Below, in pieces: positions 1 through 5,935 of a stretch of 9,722 nt of DNA. A model generated the notes under the pieces. The model was given only the letters and a program-made list of their open reading frames with translations, made no database searches and had not been told where the DNA came from. Numbering within the stretch: the stretch's first letter is position 1; the number at the start of each line of letters is the position of its first letter. This stretch comes from Vulcanimicrobiota bacterium. GTDB lineage: Bacteria > Vulcanimicrobiota > Vulcanimicrobiia > Vulcanimicrobiales > Vulcanimicrobiaceae. Location of the stretch: contig PMFP01000078.1 of the NCBI GenBank assembly GCA_003155175.1, positions 44,896 through 54,617 on the forward strand, in the 5' to 3' direction. A program made the translations under genes and the position numbers.

Positions 1-149
1 CGCCACGCCAGCGCGATGGCGCTGACGAACAGCAGCAGCCCGACGATGATGAAGACGACCCGCTCGACCGAAATCAGTCCGGAACTGATCCGGTTGAGGG
101 CCGCGCCGCCCTCCTCTTCGACCTCGGGAGCCGAGCTCCGATCCGGCAT
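1..149 (-). CDS. Membrane protein, N-terminal fragment (3' end outside window)
   Basis: Only the first 49 codons are in the window; the gene runs off the left edge. The ATG (149-147) is preceded by GGAG at 164-161, an acceptable ribosome-binding site. The visible protein opens with an acidic, polar stretch of about 30 residues (SAPEVEEEGGAALNR) and then becomes strongly hydrophobic (VVFIIVGLLLFVSAIALAW, about residues 31-49), which looks like the first transmembrane helix of an inner-membrane protein with a cytoplasmic N-terminus. It begins 23 nt after the stop of the M61 peptidase gene on the same strand, so the two are probably co-transcribed. I cannot assign a family from this fragment. 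Confidence 0.7.
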   Translation of the reverse strand, partial: MPDRSSAPEVEEEGGAALNRISSGLISVERVVFIIVGLLLFVSAIALAW

Positions 150-172
150 AGTTATGCTTTCTCCATCGTTCC

Positions 173-2041
173 TTATTGCGCTGCGAGCGGCTTGACGACC
201 TCGCTGAGGCGATCGGGAACGCCTTCGATCCGGACGAGGTGCGGATAGCGCGGGCCGTCGCGATACGCCAGATCGACCTCGCGGTACGTGTCGGTGCGTT
301 CGAGCAGCAGCCGGATCGATGCGTTCGACGATTTGGCTGCGACGAGCGCGTCGTAGAGGACGTCGGCCGAGAATCCCCGGCCGTTGACGGCGGCGATCTG
401 CGTCAAAACACCCACGCCGGCCTTCCATGCCGGGGATCCGAACCGCACGTCCGTGACGTGTCCGCCGTCGTCCACGTTGATGCCGATCGAATACCAGAAG
501 TTGCCTTTCTGGACGAAATGCTGGGGCTGGTCGGTGTAGACCAGCTTCCAGCCGCCGGCGGTAAAGCCGTCGGGCGGATGCACCGCGATGGCGTCGACCC
601 ACGTCGCGAAGAAGCCGTTCCAGTCGTAGGGAACCACGGCGTTCAAACCGTCGACCACGTCGTCGCGGGTGTAGGTCACCACCTCGGGCCCGGTGTCGCG
701 CCCGCCGAAGAACGCCTTCGCGAACGTGTCGAGCGATTCGCGGCCGTTCGTCTTTTCGCGAATGATGCTGTCGGCTTTGAGCCACATCAGCTCGCCTTCG
801 GAGTAAAAATCGACCTGCCGGCGCTGCGCGCCGTAGAGGCGCGGCGTCGCGTACAAGAACGGTCCGGAAACGGCCGTGTCGAGCAGCGATCGCCAGTTCC
901 GGCCCGGCTCGTTGTCGTAATACGCGTACGTCGCCGCCACGTGGTCGGGCCAGTATTGCGCGTCGCGTATGCCGTCGCGCCACGACATGACGTTGCCGTA
1001 GTATTGCGTCATGCCTTCGTAGACCCAGAGCAGCGAGTCGTCGTACGGCATCTGCAGGTTGGGTTGATACAGGCCGGCCGGCATCCGGTATTTTCCGTCC
1101 CACGAGTGGTTGAACTCGTGCGAAAGGAGATCGGCGCCCTTGTCGAGCGTCGGAGCGTCGGTCAAATAGTTTCCGGCAGCGCCGTCGTCGCTCGATTCGT
1201 GGTGCTCGATGCCTTCGCCGGGAATGACGTCCGACAGCGTCAACAGGAAATTGTAGTCGCGCCAGTGCCGCGCGCCGTACATCGCCAGCATCTCGCGCAC
1301 GAGCCGGCGATAGTGGCCGACGACGGCATCGCTCGCGGCGAGCTCTTCGGGCGTGTCGGCGAACGCGTTGAGATACGCGCCGTTGCCGCCTTGGCTCCAA
1401 AGCGTCCATCGCCGGTAGTTCTCGCCCATGTCCAGCGGCGAGTCCACCAGATGCTCGAGCGAAACGTCGTCGAACGTCACGGCATTGCCGTCGCGGCGCG
1501 CGCCGGTCAGCGCGGTCGCGAACTTCCATCCGTCCGGGAGAATGACCGTGGGCCGGAAGATCGCCTGCCGCATCGTGAGCGTGGACGGATAGAGAAGGCT
1601 TTGATCCCATACGATCACGCCGAGATTCGAGGACGCGAGCCGGTTCGACGAATAGTTGCCGAACGGCGCGCCGAGATAGGTCATCGAGACGTCGAGATGA
1701 TCGACGCCCGGCGGGACGGTCACGTGGAAGGCGTAGAGGTCGACGGGATCGCGGGCCCAGGGCAAGACCGCGCCCCCGCCCCGTACGACCAGGCCGGCAA
1801 AATTCCCGATTGGGCCGACGGGCCCGTGCTCGCCCGGTATCCATTTCGGGTAGTAGAGCGTGAGCGGTCCCGGCGGGACGGGCACCCGCTCGCGCGCGAA
1901 GACGACGTTCTGGCCCGCGACGCCGCTCGCGTCGACGGTCAGCGAGATCGGCTCGGCAGACGCGACGCCGGGAGCCGCGAGCGCGGCGAGGCAGACGAGC
2001 GCCGCAAGGAGCGTGCCGGCGAAAGGAACGCGAGGTGCCAT
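173..2041 (-). CDS. Secreted M61-family metallopeptidase with C-terminal PDZ-like domain
   Basis: 622 residues, about the usual size for M61 (glycyl aminopeptidase-like) zinc peptidases. A signal peptide is visible (hydrophobic core about residues 8-25, likely cleavage after ASA at 29), so it acts outside the cytoplasmic membrane. Residues about 31-200 resemble the M61 N-terminal beta domain. The catalytic domain carries the zinc motif HEFNHSWDGKYR (His308, Glu309, His312) and the third ligand Glu342 in WVYEGMTQYYG. GEGIEHHES at 275-283 matches the family's substrate-side GGLEHxxS segment. Residues about 511-595 read as a PDZ fold (YSIGINVDDGG, GSPAWKAGV). The family usually has Asn after the Trp in HxxxHxWN; here it is Asp. 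The ATG has GAGG 7 nt upstream. It is transcribed divergently from infC and followed at 23 nt by a membrane-protein gene. Natural substrates of bacterial M61 enzymes are mostly unknown. Confidence 0.93.
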   Translation of the reverse strand: MAPRVPFAGTLLAALVCLAALAAPGVASAEPISLTVDASGVAGQNVVFARERVPVPPGPLTLYYPKWIPGEHGPVGPIGNFAGLVVRGGGAVLPWARDPVDLYAFHVTVPPGVDHLDVSMTYLGAPFGNYSSNRLASSNLGVIVWDQSLLYPSTLTMRQAIFRPTVILPDGWKFATALTGARRDGNAVTFDDVSLEHLVDSPLDMGENYRRWTLWSQGGNGAYLNAFADTPEELAASDAVVGHYRRLVREMLAMYGARHWRDYNFLLTLSDVIPGEGIEHHESSDDGAAGNYLTDAPTLDKGADLLSHEFNHSWDGKYRMPAGLYQPNLQMPYDDSLLWVYEGMTQYYGNVMSWRDGIRDAQYWPDHVAATYAYYDNEPGRNWRSLLDTAVSGPFLYATPRLYGAQRRQVDFYSEGELMWLKADSIIREKTNGRESLDTFAKAFFGGRDTGPEVVTYTRDDVVDGLNAVVPYDWNGFFATWVDAIAVHPPDGFTAGGWKLVYTDQPQHFVQKGNFWYSIGINVDDGGHVTDVRFGSPAWKAGVGVLTQIAAVNGRGFSADVLYDALVAAKSSNASIRLLLERTDTYREVDLAYRDGPRYPHLVRIEGVPDRLSEVVKPLAAQ

Positions 2042-2066
2042 CGGGGCCTCTTGGCTACCCCGGCCG

Positions 2067-2097
2067 TTGACACCGCCCCGCTATGGCGTGGTATGCT
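2067..2097 (+). promoter_or_regulatory. Promoter for infC-rpmI-rplT (sigma-70 type, extended -10)
   Basis: A perfect TTGACA -35 box at 2067-2072 lies 19 nt before TATGCT (2092-2097), which is preceded by TGG, giving an extended -10 (TGGTATGCT). The 19-nt spacer is long, but the TG motif compensates. Transcription would begin near 2104 and give a leader of about 150 nt before the infC start. Another weaker candidate, TATAGA at 2230-2235, would start transcription at the ribosome-binding site itself and is less likely. Confidence 0.7.
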
Positions 2098-2103
2098 CCG
2101 TGG

Positions 2104-2252
2104 GCCGAAGTAGTGCCCGGGAGGGCACTCACCGGATGCCTGCGGGCGATCCGGTCTCTCCTCGAGGAGCCAGCGGCTGGTTCCGTCGCGGTGGGGCTGC
2201 TTCGGCGGCGCCATTTTTTCTTTCTTCTCTATAGAGTAACGGGAGACCGGAC
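2104..2252 (+). promoter_or_regulatory. Structured infC leader RNA with Shine-Dalgarno-sequestering segment
   Basis: The untranslated leader is packed with perfect hairpins. P1 at 2112-2129 has a 7-bp stem with loop GGGA. P2 at 2131-2155 is ACCGGAT...ATCCGGT with an inner GCC/GGC stem. P3 at 2158-2169 is the palindrome CTCCTCGAGGAG. P4 at 2167-2183 has a 7-bp stem with one G-U and overlaps P3. An intrinsic terminator follows at 2192-2224. Nucleotides 2150-2160 can pair with 2241-2251, which contains the infC ribosome-binding site GGGAG, in 11 consecutive pairs (one G-U). That pairing excludes P2 and P3. Leaders of infC-rpmI-rplT operons are known targets of ribosomal protein L20 feedback; I could not match this one to a known leader class by eye. 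Confidence 0.6.
2192..2224 (+). terminator. Intrinsic terminator inside infC leader (candidate attenuator)
   Basis: The hairpin pairs 2192-2200 with 2205-2213 around a stable C(TTCG)G tetraloop: nine positions with one G-G mismatch and one G-U. A T-rich tract follows directly (six T at 2214-2219, then CTTTCTTCTCT). It sits between the likely promoter and infC. The gene to its left is on the other strand, so it has no upstream plus-strand gene in the window to terminate. This arrangement is that of a transcription attenuator. Confidence 0.75.
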
Positions 2253-2861
2253 ATAGCACGACCTCTCAGAGTCAACGATCAGATCCGCATTCGATCGGTG
2301 CGCGTCATCGACGAAAACGGCGAGCAACTCGGCATCATGCCGACCGAGGACGCTCTAGCGCGCGCACGCACGGCCGGAATGGACCTCATCGAAATCTCGC
2401 CGACGGCACAACCGCCGGTTTGCAAAATCGGCGATTACGGGCGTCTTAAGTACGAGCAATCGAAGAAAGACAAGGACACCCGCAAGAAGCAGCGGCACGT
2501 CGAACTACGCGAAGTGAAGCTGCGGCCGAAGATCGAGACGCACGACTACGAGACGAAAGCGCGCATGGCCGAGCGACTGTTGCTCGACGGGAGCAAGATC
2601 AAAGTGACGATCATGTTCCGCGGCCGCGAAATTACGTACCAAGGTTTCGGGCGCCGTTTGCTCGACCGCATGGCGGAAGATATGATCCCGCTGGCCACGG
2701 TCGAACGCGAACCGCGACTCGAAGGAAAAAATATGTTTATGATCTTGGCGCCCCGCGCGACGCCGACGGGCCCGCCGAAGTTCTCGTCGCAACGAGAGAC
2801 CGAGAAAGACCCGCACCCAGCGGACGAATCCGCCGAGACGAAGGAGCCAACCCGTGCCTAA
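2253..2861 (+). CDS. infC: Translation initiation factor IF-3, AUA start
   Basis: IF3 binds the 30S subunit, prevents premature 50S joining and proofreads the start codon and initiator tRNA. The conserved N-terminal signature RVNDQIR begins at 2268 in this frame, so translation must start upstream of the GTG at 2298. An in-frame stop lies at 2232-2234, and between the two the only plausible start is ATA at 2253, placed 7 nt after GGGAG (2241-2245). This gives 202 residues. The N-domain (VRVIDENGEQLGIMP...VCKIGDYGRLKYE), a lysine-rich linker and the C-domain (ELREVKLRPKIETHDYETK, KVTIMFRGREITYQGFG) are all intact. A tail of about 30 polar residues beyond the C-domain (SSQRETEKDPHPADESAETK) exceeds the common length. 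The stop overlaps the rpmI start by 8 nt. Non-AUG starts of infC allow IF3 to repress its own translation (known for AUU in E. coli). Confidence 0.95.
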   Translation: MARPLRVNDQIRIRSVRVIDENGEQLGIMPTEDALARARTAGMDLIEISPTAQPPVCKIGDYGRLKYEQSKKDKDTRKKQRHVELREVKLRPKIETHDYETKARMAERLLLDGSKIKVTIMFRGREITYQGFGRRLLDRMAEDMIPLATVEREPRLEGKNMFMILAPRATPTGPPKFSSQRETEKDPHPADESAETKEPTRA

Positions 2862-3060
2862 GATTCGAACCCATCGCGGTACCGCGAAACGCGTGAAAGT
2901 GACGGCGACCGGCAAAGTGCTGCACCGCCATCAATTTTCCGGTTGCGGACATATTCTGAGCAAGAAGAGCAGCAAACGTAAACGCAAGTTCCGCAAGGAT
3001 CAGCCGACGTTTAAGGGCGACGTCAAGCGCTTCGCGCCGACGATCCCGTACTTGGTTTAA
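2854..3060 (+). CDS. rpmI: 50S ribosomal protein L35
   Basis: 68 residues, the normal length for bL35. It shows the family pattern: MPKIRTHRGTAKRVKVTATGKV at the N-terminus, the basic HILSKKSSKRKRKFRK centre and a C-terminal hydrophobic end. It starts at GTG 2854, inside the last codons of infC, with AAGGAG at 2841-2846, so its translation is probably coupled to that of infC. L35 is a small, highly basic protein of the large subunit. It sits in the conserved infC-rpmI-rplT order, 15 nt before rplT. Confidence 0.97.
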   Translation: MPKIRTHRGTAKRVKVTATGKVLHRHQFSGCGHILSKKSSKRKRKFRKDQPTFKGDVKRFAPTIPYLV

Positions 3061-3075
3061 GGAGGAGCTGCAGCA

Positions 3076-3435
3076 ATGGCACGCATCAAGCGCGGCGTTC
3101 ACGGACTCAAGCACCGGCGCAAGGTGATGAAGGCGGTAAAGGGCTTCCGCGCCTCGCGCCGCCGGAACTATCGCGTCGCAAACGAAGCGCTCCTAAAGTC
3201 GCTCGCTTACTCGTTCCGCGACCGGCGCGTCCGCAAGCGCGATTTCCGCTCGCTGTGGATCAGCCGCATCAACGCGGCCGTGCGGCGCGAGGGCCTTTCG
3301 TACTCGGTCTTCATGAACGGCCTCAAGAAGTCGGGCGTAACGCTGAACCGGAAGGCGCTGGCCGAGCTGGCGATATCCGATCAGAAGGCGTTCGGCACGC
3401 TCGCGAACATGGCCAAACAAGCCGTCGGAAAATAG
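3076..3435 (+). CDS. rplT: 50S ribosomal protein L20
   Basis: 119 residues, typical for bL20. The N-terminal basic extension (MARIKRGVHGLKHRRKVMKAVKGF) threads into 23S rRNA during early 50S assembly. The globular half follows, with DRRVRKRDFRSLWISRINAA and the C-terminal GVTLNRKALAELA segment. A strong ribosome-binding site, AAGGAGGAG (3059-3067), precedes the ATG. In E. coli and B. subtilis L20 is also the autogenous repressor of this operon, binding leader RNA that mimics its 23S site. The structured leader at 2104-2252 is the natural candidate target here (inference). A strong terminator follows 20 nt after the stop. Confidence 0.98.
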   Translation: MARIKRGVHGLKHRRKVMKAVKGFRASRRRNYRVANEALLKSLAYSFRDRRVRKRDFRSLWISRINAAVRREGLSYSVFMNGLKKSGVTLNRKALAELAISDQKAFGTLANMAKQAVGK

Positions 3436-3454
3436 TCACGCATCCGTCAAAAAA

Positions 3455-3489
3455 CGAAAAGGCGCTCCGCTCGGCGGGGCGCCTTTTCG
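3455..3489 (+). terminator. Intrinsic terminator of infC-rpmI-rplT
   Basis: A very long perfect hairpin: 3455-3470 pairs with 3474-3489 (16 bp, one G-T) around a TCG loop. The outer arms are CGAAAAGGCGC and GCGCCTTTTCG, with an A-run before and T-rich sequence in and after the 3' arm. The symmetry would also allow it to work on the opposite strand. Confidence 0.92.
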
Positions 3490-3499
3490 CATTTTCGGC

Positions 3500-3505
3500 T
3501 AGAAT
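3500..3505 (+). promoter_or_regulatory. Candidate -10 box for GNAT gene
   Basis: TAGAAT ends 9 nt before the ATG of the acetyltransferase gene. Transcription from it would start at or within a few nucleotides of that ATG, giving a leaderless or nearly leaderless mRNA. No convincing -35 box is visible, because the upstream DNA is occupied by the terminator. The only Shine-Dalgarno-like alternative is GGGG at 3506-3509. Confidence 0.4.
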
Positions 3506-3514
3506 GGGGCTGCG

Positions 3515-4024
3515 ATGAACGTACGCATCCTCACGGAAAAAGACGCCGCGGCGTGGTGGCGGATCCGGCTCGAATCGCTCGAAGGCGATCCCAGCGCGTT
3601 CGGGAAGTCGGCCGACGAACATCGCGGAACGACCGTGGAGGCCGCCGCGGATCGTCTTCGCGAGACGCCGCCGGGAAGCGTCAATCTCGGCGCGTTCGAC
3701 GGCGATACCCTCGTCGGCATCGCCAGATTCGCCAGGCACGAGGGGCTCAAGGAACGGCACAAGGGCTACGTGTACGGCCTGTACGTTACGCCCACGCATC
3801 GCGGCGGCGGGATCGCCGGAGCGCTGATGGCTGCGCTGATCGATCGAGCGAAGGACGAACCGGGACTCGAACAGGTGCTGTTGTCGGTCGCCGTATCGCA
3901 AGAGGCCGCTCGCAGGCTGTACCGGAGCTTCGGCTTCGAAACGTTCGGCACCGAGCCGAACTCCTTGAAAGTCGGCGCGACGTATCTCGACGAGGATCAC
4001 ATGATCCTTCGCATCCGGCGATAG
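3515..4024 (+). CDS. GNAT-family N-acetyltransferase
   Basis: 169 residues, a single GNAT domain that would transfer the acetyl group of acetyl-CoA to an amine. The acetyl-CoA pyrophosphate loop is clear: VYGLYVTPTHRGGGIAGALM at 86-105, with R96-x-x-G99-x-A101 as motif A. Motif B follows at about 129-146 (EAARRLYRSFGFETFGTEP). The N-terminal part (residues 1-75) carries the variable acceptor-binding region, RLESLEGDPSAFGKS, a pattern seen in many small-molecule GNATs. The substrate cannot be read from sequence. It stands just after the ribosomal-protein terminator, probably with its own promoter, and 36 nt before the PhzF-like gene on the same strand, which suggests co-transcription. Confidence 0.92.
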   Translation: MNVRILTEKDAAAWWRIRLESLEGDPSAFGKSADEHRGTTVEAAADRLRETPPGSVNLGAFDGDTLVGIARFARHEGLKERHKGYVYGLYVTPTHRGGGIAGALMAALIDRAKDEPGLEQVLLSVAVSQEAARRLYRSFGFETFGTEPNSLKVGATYLDEDHMILRIRR

Positions 4025-4060
4025 GCAACCCGTCCCAGGGGCGAGCGCATTACGGATATC

Positions 4061-4942
4061 ATGCGAACCTATTCATATTGCGTCGTCGACGTTTTCACGG
4101 AAACGCCGATGGAAGGAAACCCGCTCGCCGTCGTCCCGAACGCCGCCGGCCTAGACGCGCCGACGATGCAGCGGATTGCGCGCGAATTCAATCTCTCGGA
4201 AACCGTGTTTATCTCTCCCAGCGACCGCCCCGGGTGCGCCTTGCGCTTTCGCATCTTTACGCCGACGATGGAAATGCGTTTTGCCGGCCACCCGACCATC
4301 GGCGGCGCGTTCGTCGCGCTCGACCGAGGGCTTATCCCAACCGGCTCGGCCGGCTTCCTCGTCGAAGAACTCGTCGGCGACGTGCCCGTGCGCGTTGAGC
4401 GCGGCGCGACGGCGCGACTGTGGCTGACGACGCCGCCGATCGAGTTCGGGCCGCTCTTCGACCGCGACACCTGCGCGAGCGCTCTCGGCCTGCCCGAAAG
4501 CGACCTCGCGCCCTCGCCGCCGCAGCTCGTTTCTGCCGGCAATCCGAACGTCTACGTCGCGCTGCGGGATCCCGCAAGCGTCGACCGTGCGTGGCTCGAT
4601 CTGGAAGGCGTGCGCCGTTTGCACGGCGGCAAGCAAAGCGCGGATTGCGTCTTCGTCTTCGCCGCGACGGCAACGGGCGCGTATTCGCGCATGTTCGCCC
4701 CGGAGCACGGCGTCGTCGAAGATGCCGCCACCGGCAGCGCAACGGGCCCGCTCGCGGCCTACATGATGCGTTACGGACTGACGGGAACCCAAGACGGCGC
4801 GGCGTTCGTCAGCGAGCAGGGCACGAAGATGGGGCGCCGGAGCTTCTTGCACGTTCTGGTTCACGGCGAGAACGGGAGCGAGGGAATCGAGGTCGGCGGA
4901 AGCGTCGTGCCCTTCGCGCAGGGTACGCTGAACGTCCCGTGA
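4061..4942 (+). CDS. PhzF-family isomerase/epimerase-like protein
   Basis: 293 residues, the normal PhzF length, with the expected two-lobed diaminopimelate-epimerase-like fold. Family landmarks are VVDVFTETPMEGNPLAVV at 8-25, the catalytic glutamate E47 in EFNLSETVF, FTPTMEMRFAGHPTIGG at 66-82 and the second-lobe anion-binding motif EDAATGSATGPLAAYM at 220-235. Members isomerise small substrates; PhzF itself acts on a phenazine precursor, but most genomic homologues have no known substrate. No phenazine genes are nearby, so phenazine synthesis should not be inferred. No good Shine-Dalgarno site precedes the ATG (only GGA at 4054-4056). It lies 36 nt after the GNAT gene; the two may modify related metabolites, which is speculation. 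Confidence 0.93.
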   Translation: MRTYSYCVVDVFTETPMEGNPLAVVPNAAGLDAPTMQRIAREFNLSETVFISPSDRPGCALRFRIFTPTMEMRFAGHPTIGGAFVALDRGLIPTGSAGFLVEELVGDVPVRVERGATARLWLTTPPIEFGPLFDRDTCASALGLPESDLAPSPPQLVSAGNPNVYVALRDPASVDRAWLDLEGVRRLHGGKQSADCVFVFAATATGAYSRMFAPEHGVVEDAATGSATGPLAAYMMRYGLTGTQDGAAFVSEQGTKMGRRSFLHVLVHGENGSEGIEVGGSVVPFAQGTLNVP

Positions 4943-5053
4943 CGGAAGGCCCTTGCCACGGGAGTCCGCGAGCGTGAACGGGCTCCCGGCCGCAGAGCAA
5001 CATCACATCAATCGAGCGCCGGAATCGGCGAGAAAGCATCGAAGAGCCCGCAC
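4943..5053 (+). other. Intergenic spacer with weak hairpins
   Basis: 111 nt between the PhzF-like gene and the coiled-coil ORF. Two inverted repeats are visible: CGGGAG (4959-4964) with CTCCCG (4983-4988) across an 18-nt loop, and CGCCG/CGGCG (5017-5030) with loop GAAT. Neither is followed by a T-run, so I do not call a terminator. No recognisable promoter was found. Confidence 0.4.
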
Positions 5054-5287
5054 ATGTCCCGTGAAGACGCGCGCAAGATCCTGAACCTGCTCGACCTCCT
5101 TGCCGTCGAAGTCGGCGCGACGCACGCGGGCGTCAACCGGCTCGAAGCCCGGTTCGATGGACTCGAAGGCCGGCTCGACGATCTCACGGCCGAGACCCGG
5201 TCGGGATTCGACCGGGTGGACCGACGGCTCGGTAACCTCGAGACGCGCCTGGAAGACGTCGAGACCTTCGTACGCCCCCTGCGATAG
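5054..5287 (+). CDS. Small coiled-coil protein of unknown function
   Basis: 77 residues, no family recognised. The codon third positions are GC-rich like those of the neighbours, supporting real coding. From about residue 25 to 72 the protein has heptad-like spacing of Leu/Phe/Val between charged residues (NRLEARFDGLEGRLDDL, GFDRVDRRLGNLETRLEDV), so it should form a long amphipathic helix and probably a coiled-coil dimer or trimer. The first 20 residues (ARKILNLLDLLAVEV) form another helix. There is no signal peptide or membrane segment. No strong ribosome-binding site precedes the ATG. It lies just upstream of the sigma/anti-sigma pair on the same strand, but a weak hairpin separates them. 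Confidence 0.7.
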   Translation: MSREDARKILNLLDLLAVEVGATHAGVNRLEARFDGLEGRLDDLTAETRSGFDRVDRRLGNLETRLEDVETFVRPLR

Positions 5288-5303
5288 GAAAATCATCCGC
5301 AGG

Positions 5304-5325
5304 CGCCCGGCGGGCGTTTCCTCTT
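5304..5325 (+). terminator. Weak terminator-like hairpin
   Basis: CGCCC/GGGCG (5304-5316, loop GGC) is followed by TTTCCTCTT. The stem is only 5 bp, though all G-C, and the T-tract is interrupted. It could end transcription of the coiled-coil ORF before the sigma factor gene. Confidence 0.4.
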
Positions 5326-5395
5326 CGTGATCGCATATGCCGCGCGGGAGCGCTTCCCAGGCGTGCCGGAGCCTGCGCGTCGAACCCGGTGGCGC

Positions 5396-5935
5396 ATGGC
5401 TGACGGCGACGGTAACCGGGACCTGGCGACGGCCTTTGCCGCCCGCGAGCGATGGGCGTTCGAAGAAGCCTACCGGCAGTTTGCCGGCCTGCTCTACGCG
5501 GCCGCGTACAACGTCTTGGGAGAAGCCGAAGACGCGCGCGACGCCGTGCACGACGCGCTGGCGCGCGTGTGGCGCTCTCCCGGCGCCTATACGCCGGCAC
5601 GCGGCGCCTTAAAGAGTTTCCTTACCGTGTGCGTGCGCAACGAGGCGATCACGCGCGCGCGTTCGCAGAACCGGCGCACGCGCCTGGCCGTCCGGCTCGC
5701 GGCCGAGCCCGTCGAGTACGACGAATTGCGAATCGGCGATCCGATCGAAAGCGACCGCCTGCGCATCGCGCTGGCGGCCCTTCCCGAAGAGATCCGGCGC
5801 CCGCTCGAGCTCGCATACTACGACCAAATGACGCACGTCGAGATCGCGCGCGCGCTCGACGCTCCGCTCGGCACGATCAAAAGCCGCATAGCAAACGGAC
5901 TTCGCAGGCTTGGCGCCGCTATGAGGCACGCATGA
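5396..5935 (+). CDS. ECF-type RNA polymerase sigma factor
   Basis: 179 residues from the ATG at 5396, the usual size of an extracytoplasmic-function sigma factor with only regions 2 and 4. Region 2 (about residues 22-94) includes FEEAYRQFAGLLYAAAYNVL, the core-binding GEAEDARDAVHDALARVWR and the -10-recognition helix LTVCVRNEAITRARSQNRR. Region 4 (about 117-174) holds the helix-turn-helix LPEEIRRPLELAYYDQ, THVEIARALDAPLGTIKSRI. A GTG at 5327 would add 23 residues that do not look like sigma factor; I prefer the ATG, although its ribosome-binding site is also poor. The stop overlaps the anti-sigma start as ATGA. ECF factors normally switch on a small stress regulon and often their own operon; the stimulus here is unknown. 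Confidence 0.92.
   Translation: MADGDGNRDLATAFAARERWAFEEAYRQFAGLLYAAAYNVLGEAEDARDAVHDALARVWRSPGAYTPARGALKSFLTVCVRNEAITRARSQNRRTRLAVRLAAEPVEYDELRIGDPIESDRLRIALAALPEEIRRPLELAYYDQMTHVEIARALDAPLGTIKSRIANGLRRLGAAMRHA

Noticed and set aside
176..2113. Very long open frame on the plus strand opposite the M61 peptidase gene
   Set aside because: It is the mirror of a GC-rich gene. The minus-strand protein has a signal peptide, zinc motif and PDZ-like domain, whereas the plus-strand translation is Arg/Val-rich with no domain.
2298..2300. GTG as infC start codon
   Set aside because: It would remove RVNDQIR, a conserved part of the IF3 N-domain, and has no ribosome-binding site; ATA at 2253 has both in place.
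2859..2875. tRNA T-arm-like sequence (GATTCGAACC, reading as GGTTCGAATC on the minus strand)
   Set aside because: It encodes the conserved start of L35 and no tRNA cloverleaf can be built around it.
3553..4398. Long Arg-rich frame spanning the GNAT and PhzF genes
   Set aside because: It runs out of frame through two genes with clear family motifs; composition is typical of a shadow frame in GC-rich DNA.
4061..4942. Phenazine biosynthesis based on the PhzF-like gene
   Set aside because: PhzF-family proteins are widespread outside phenazine clusters and no other phz-like gene is in the window.
5327..5395. GTG at 5327 as start of the sigma factor
   Set aside because: The extra 23 residues (AYAARERFPGVPEPARRTR) do not resemble sigma factor sequence and no ribosome-binding site precedes it; kept only as an alternative.
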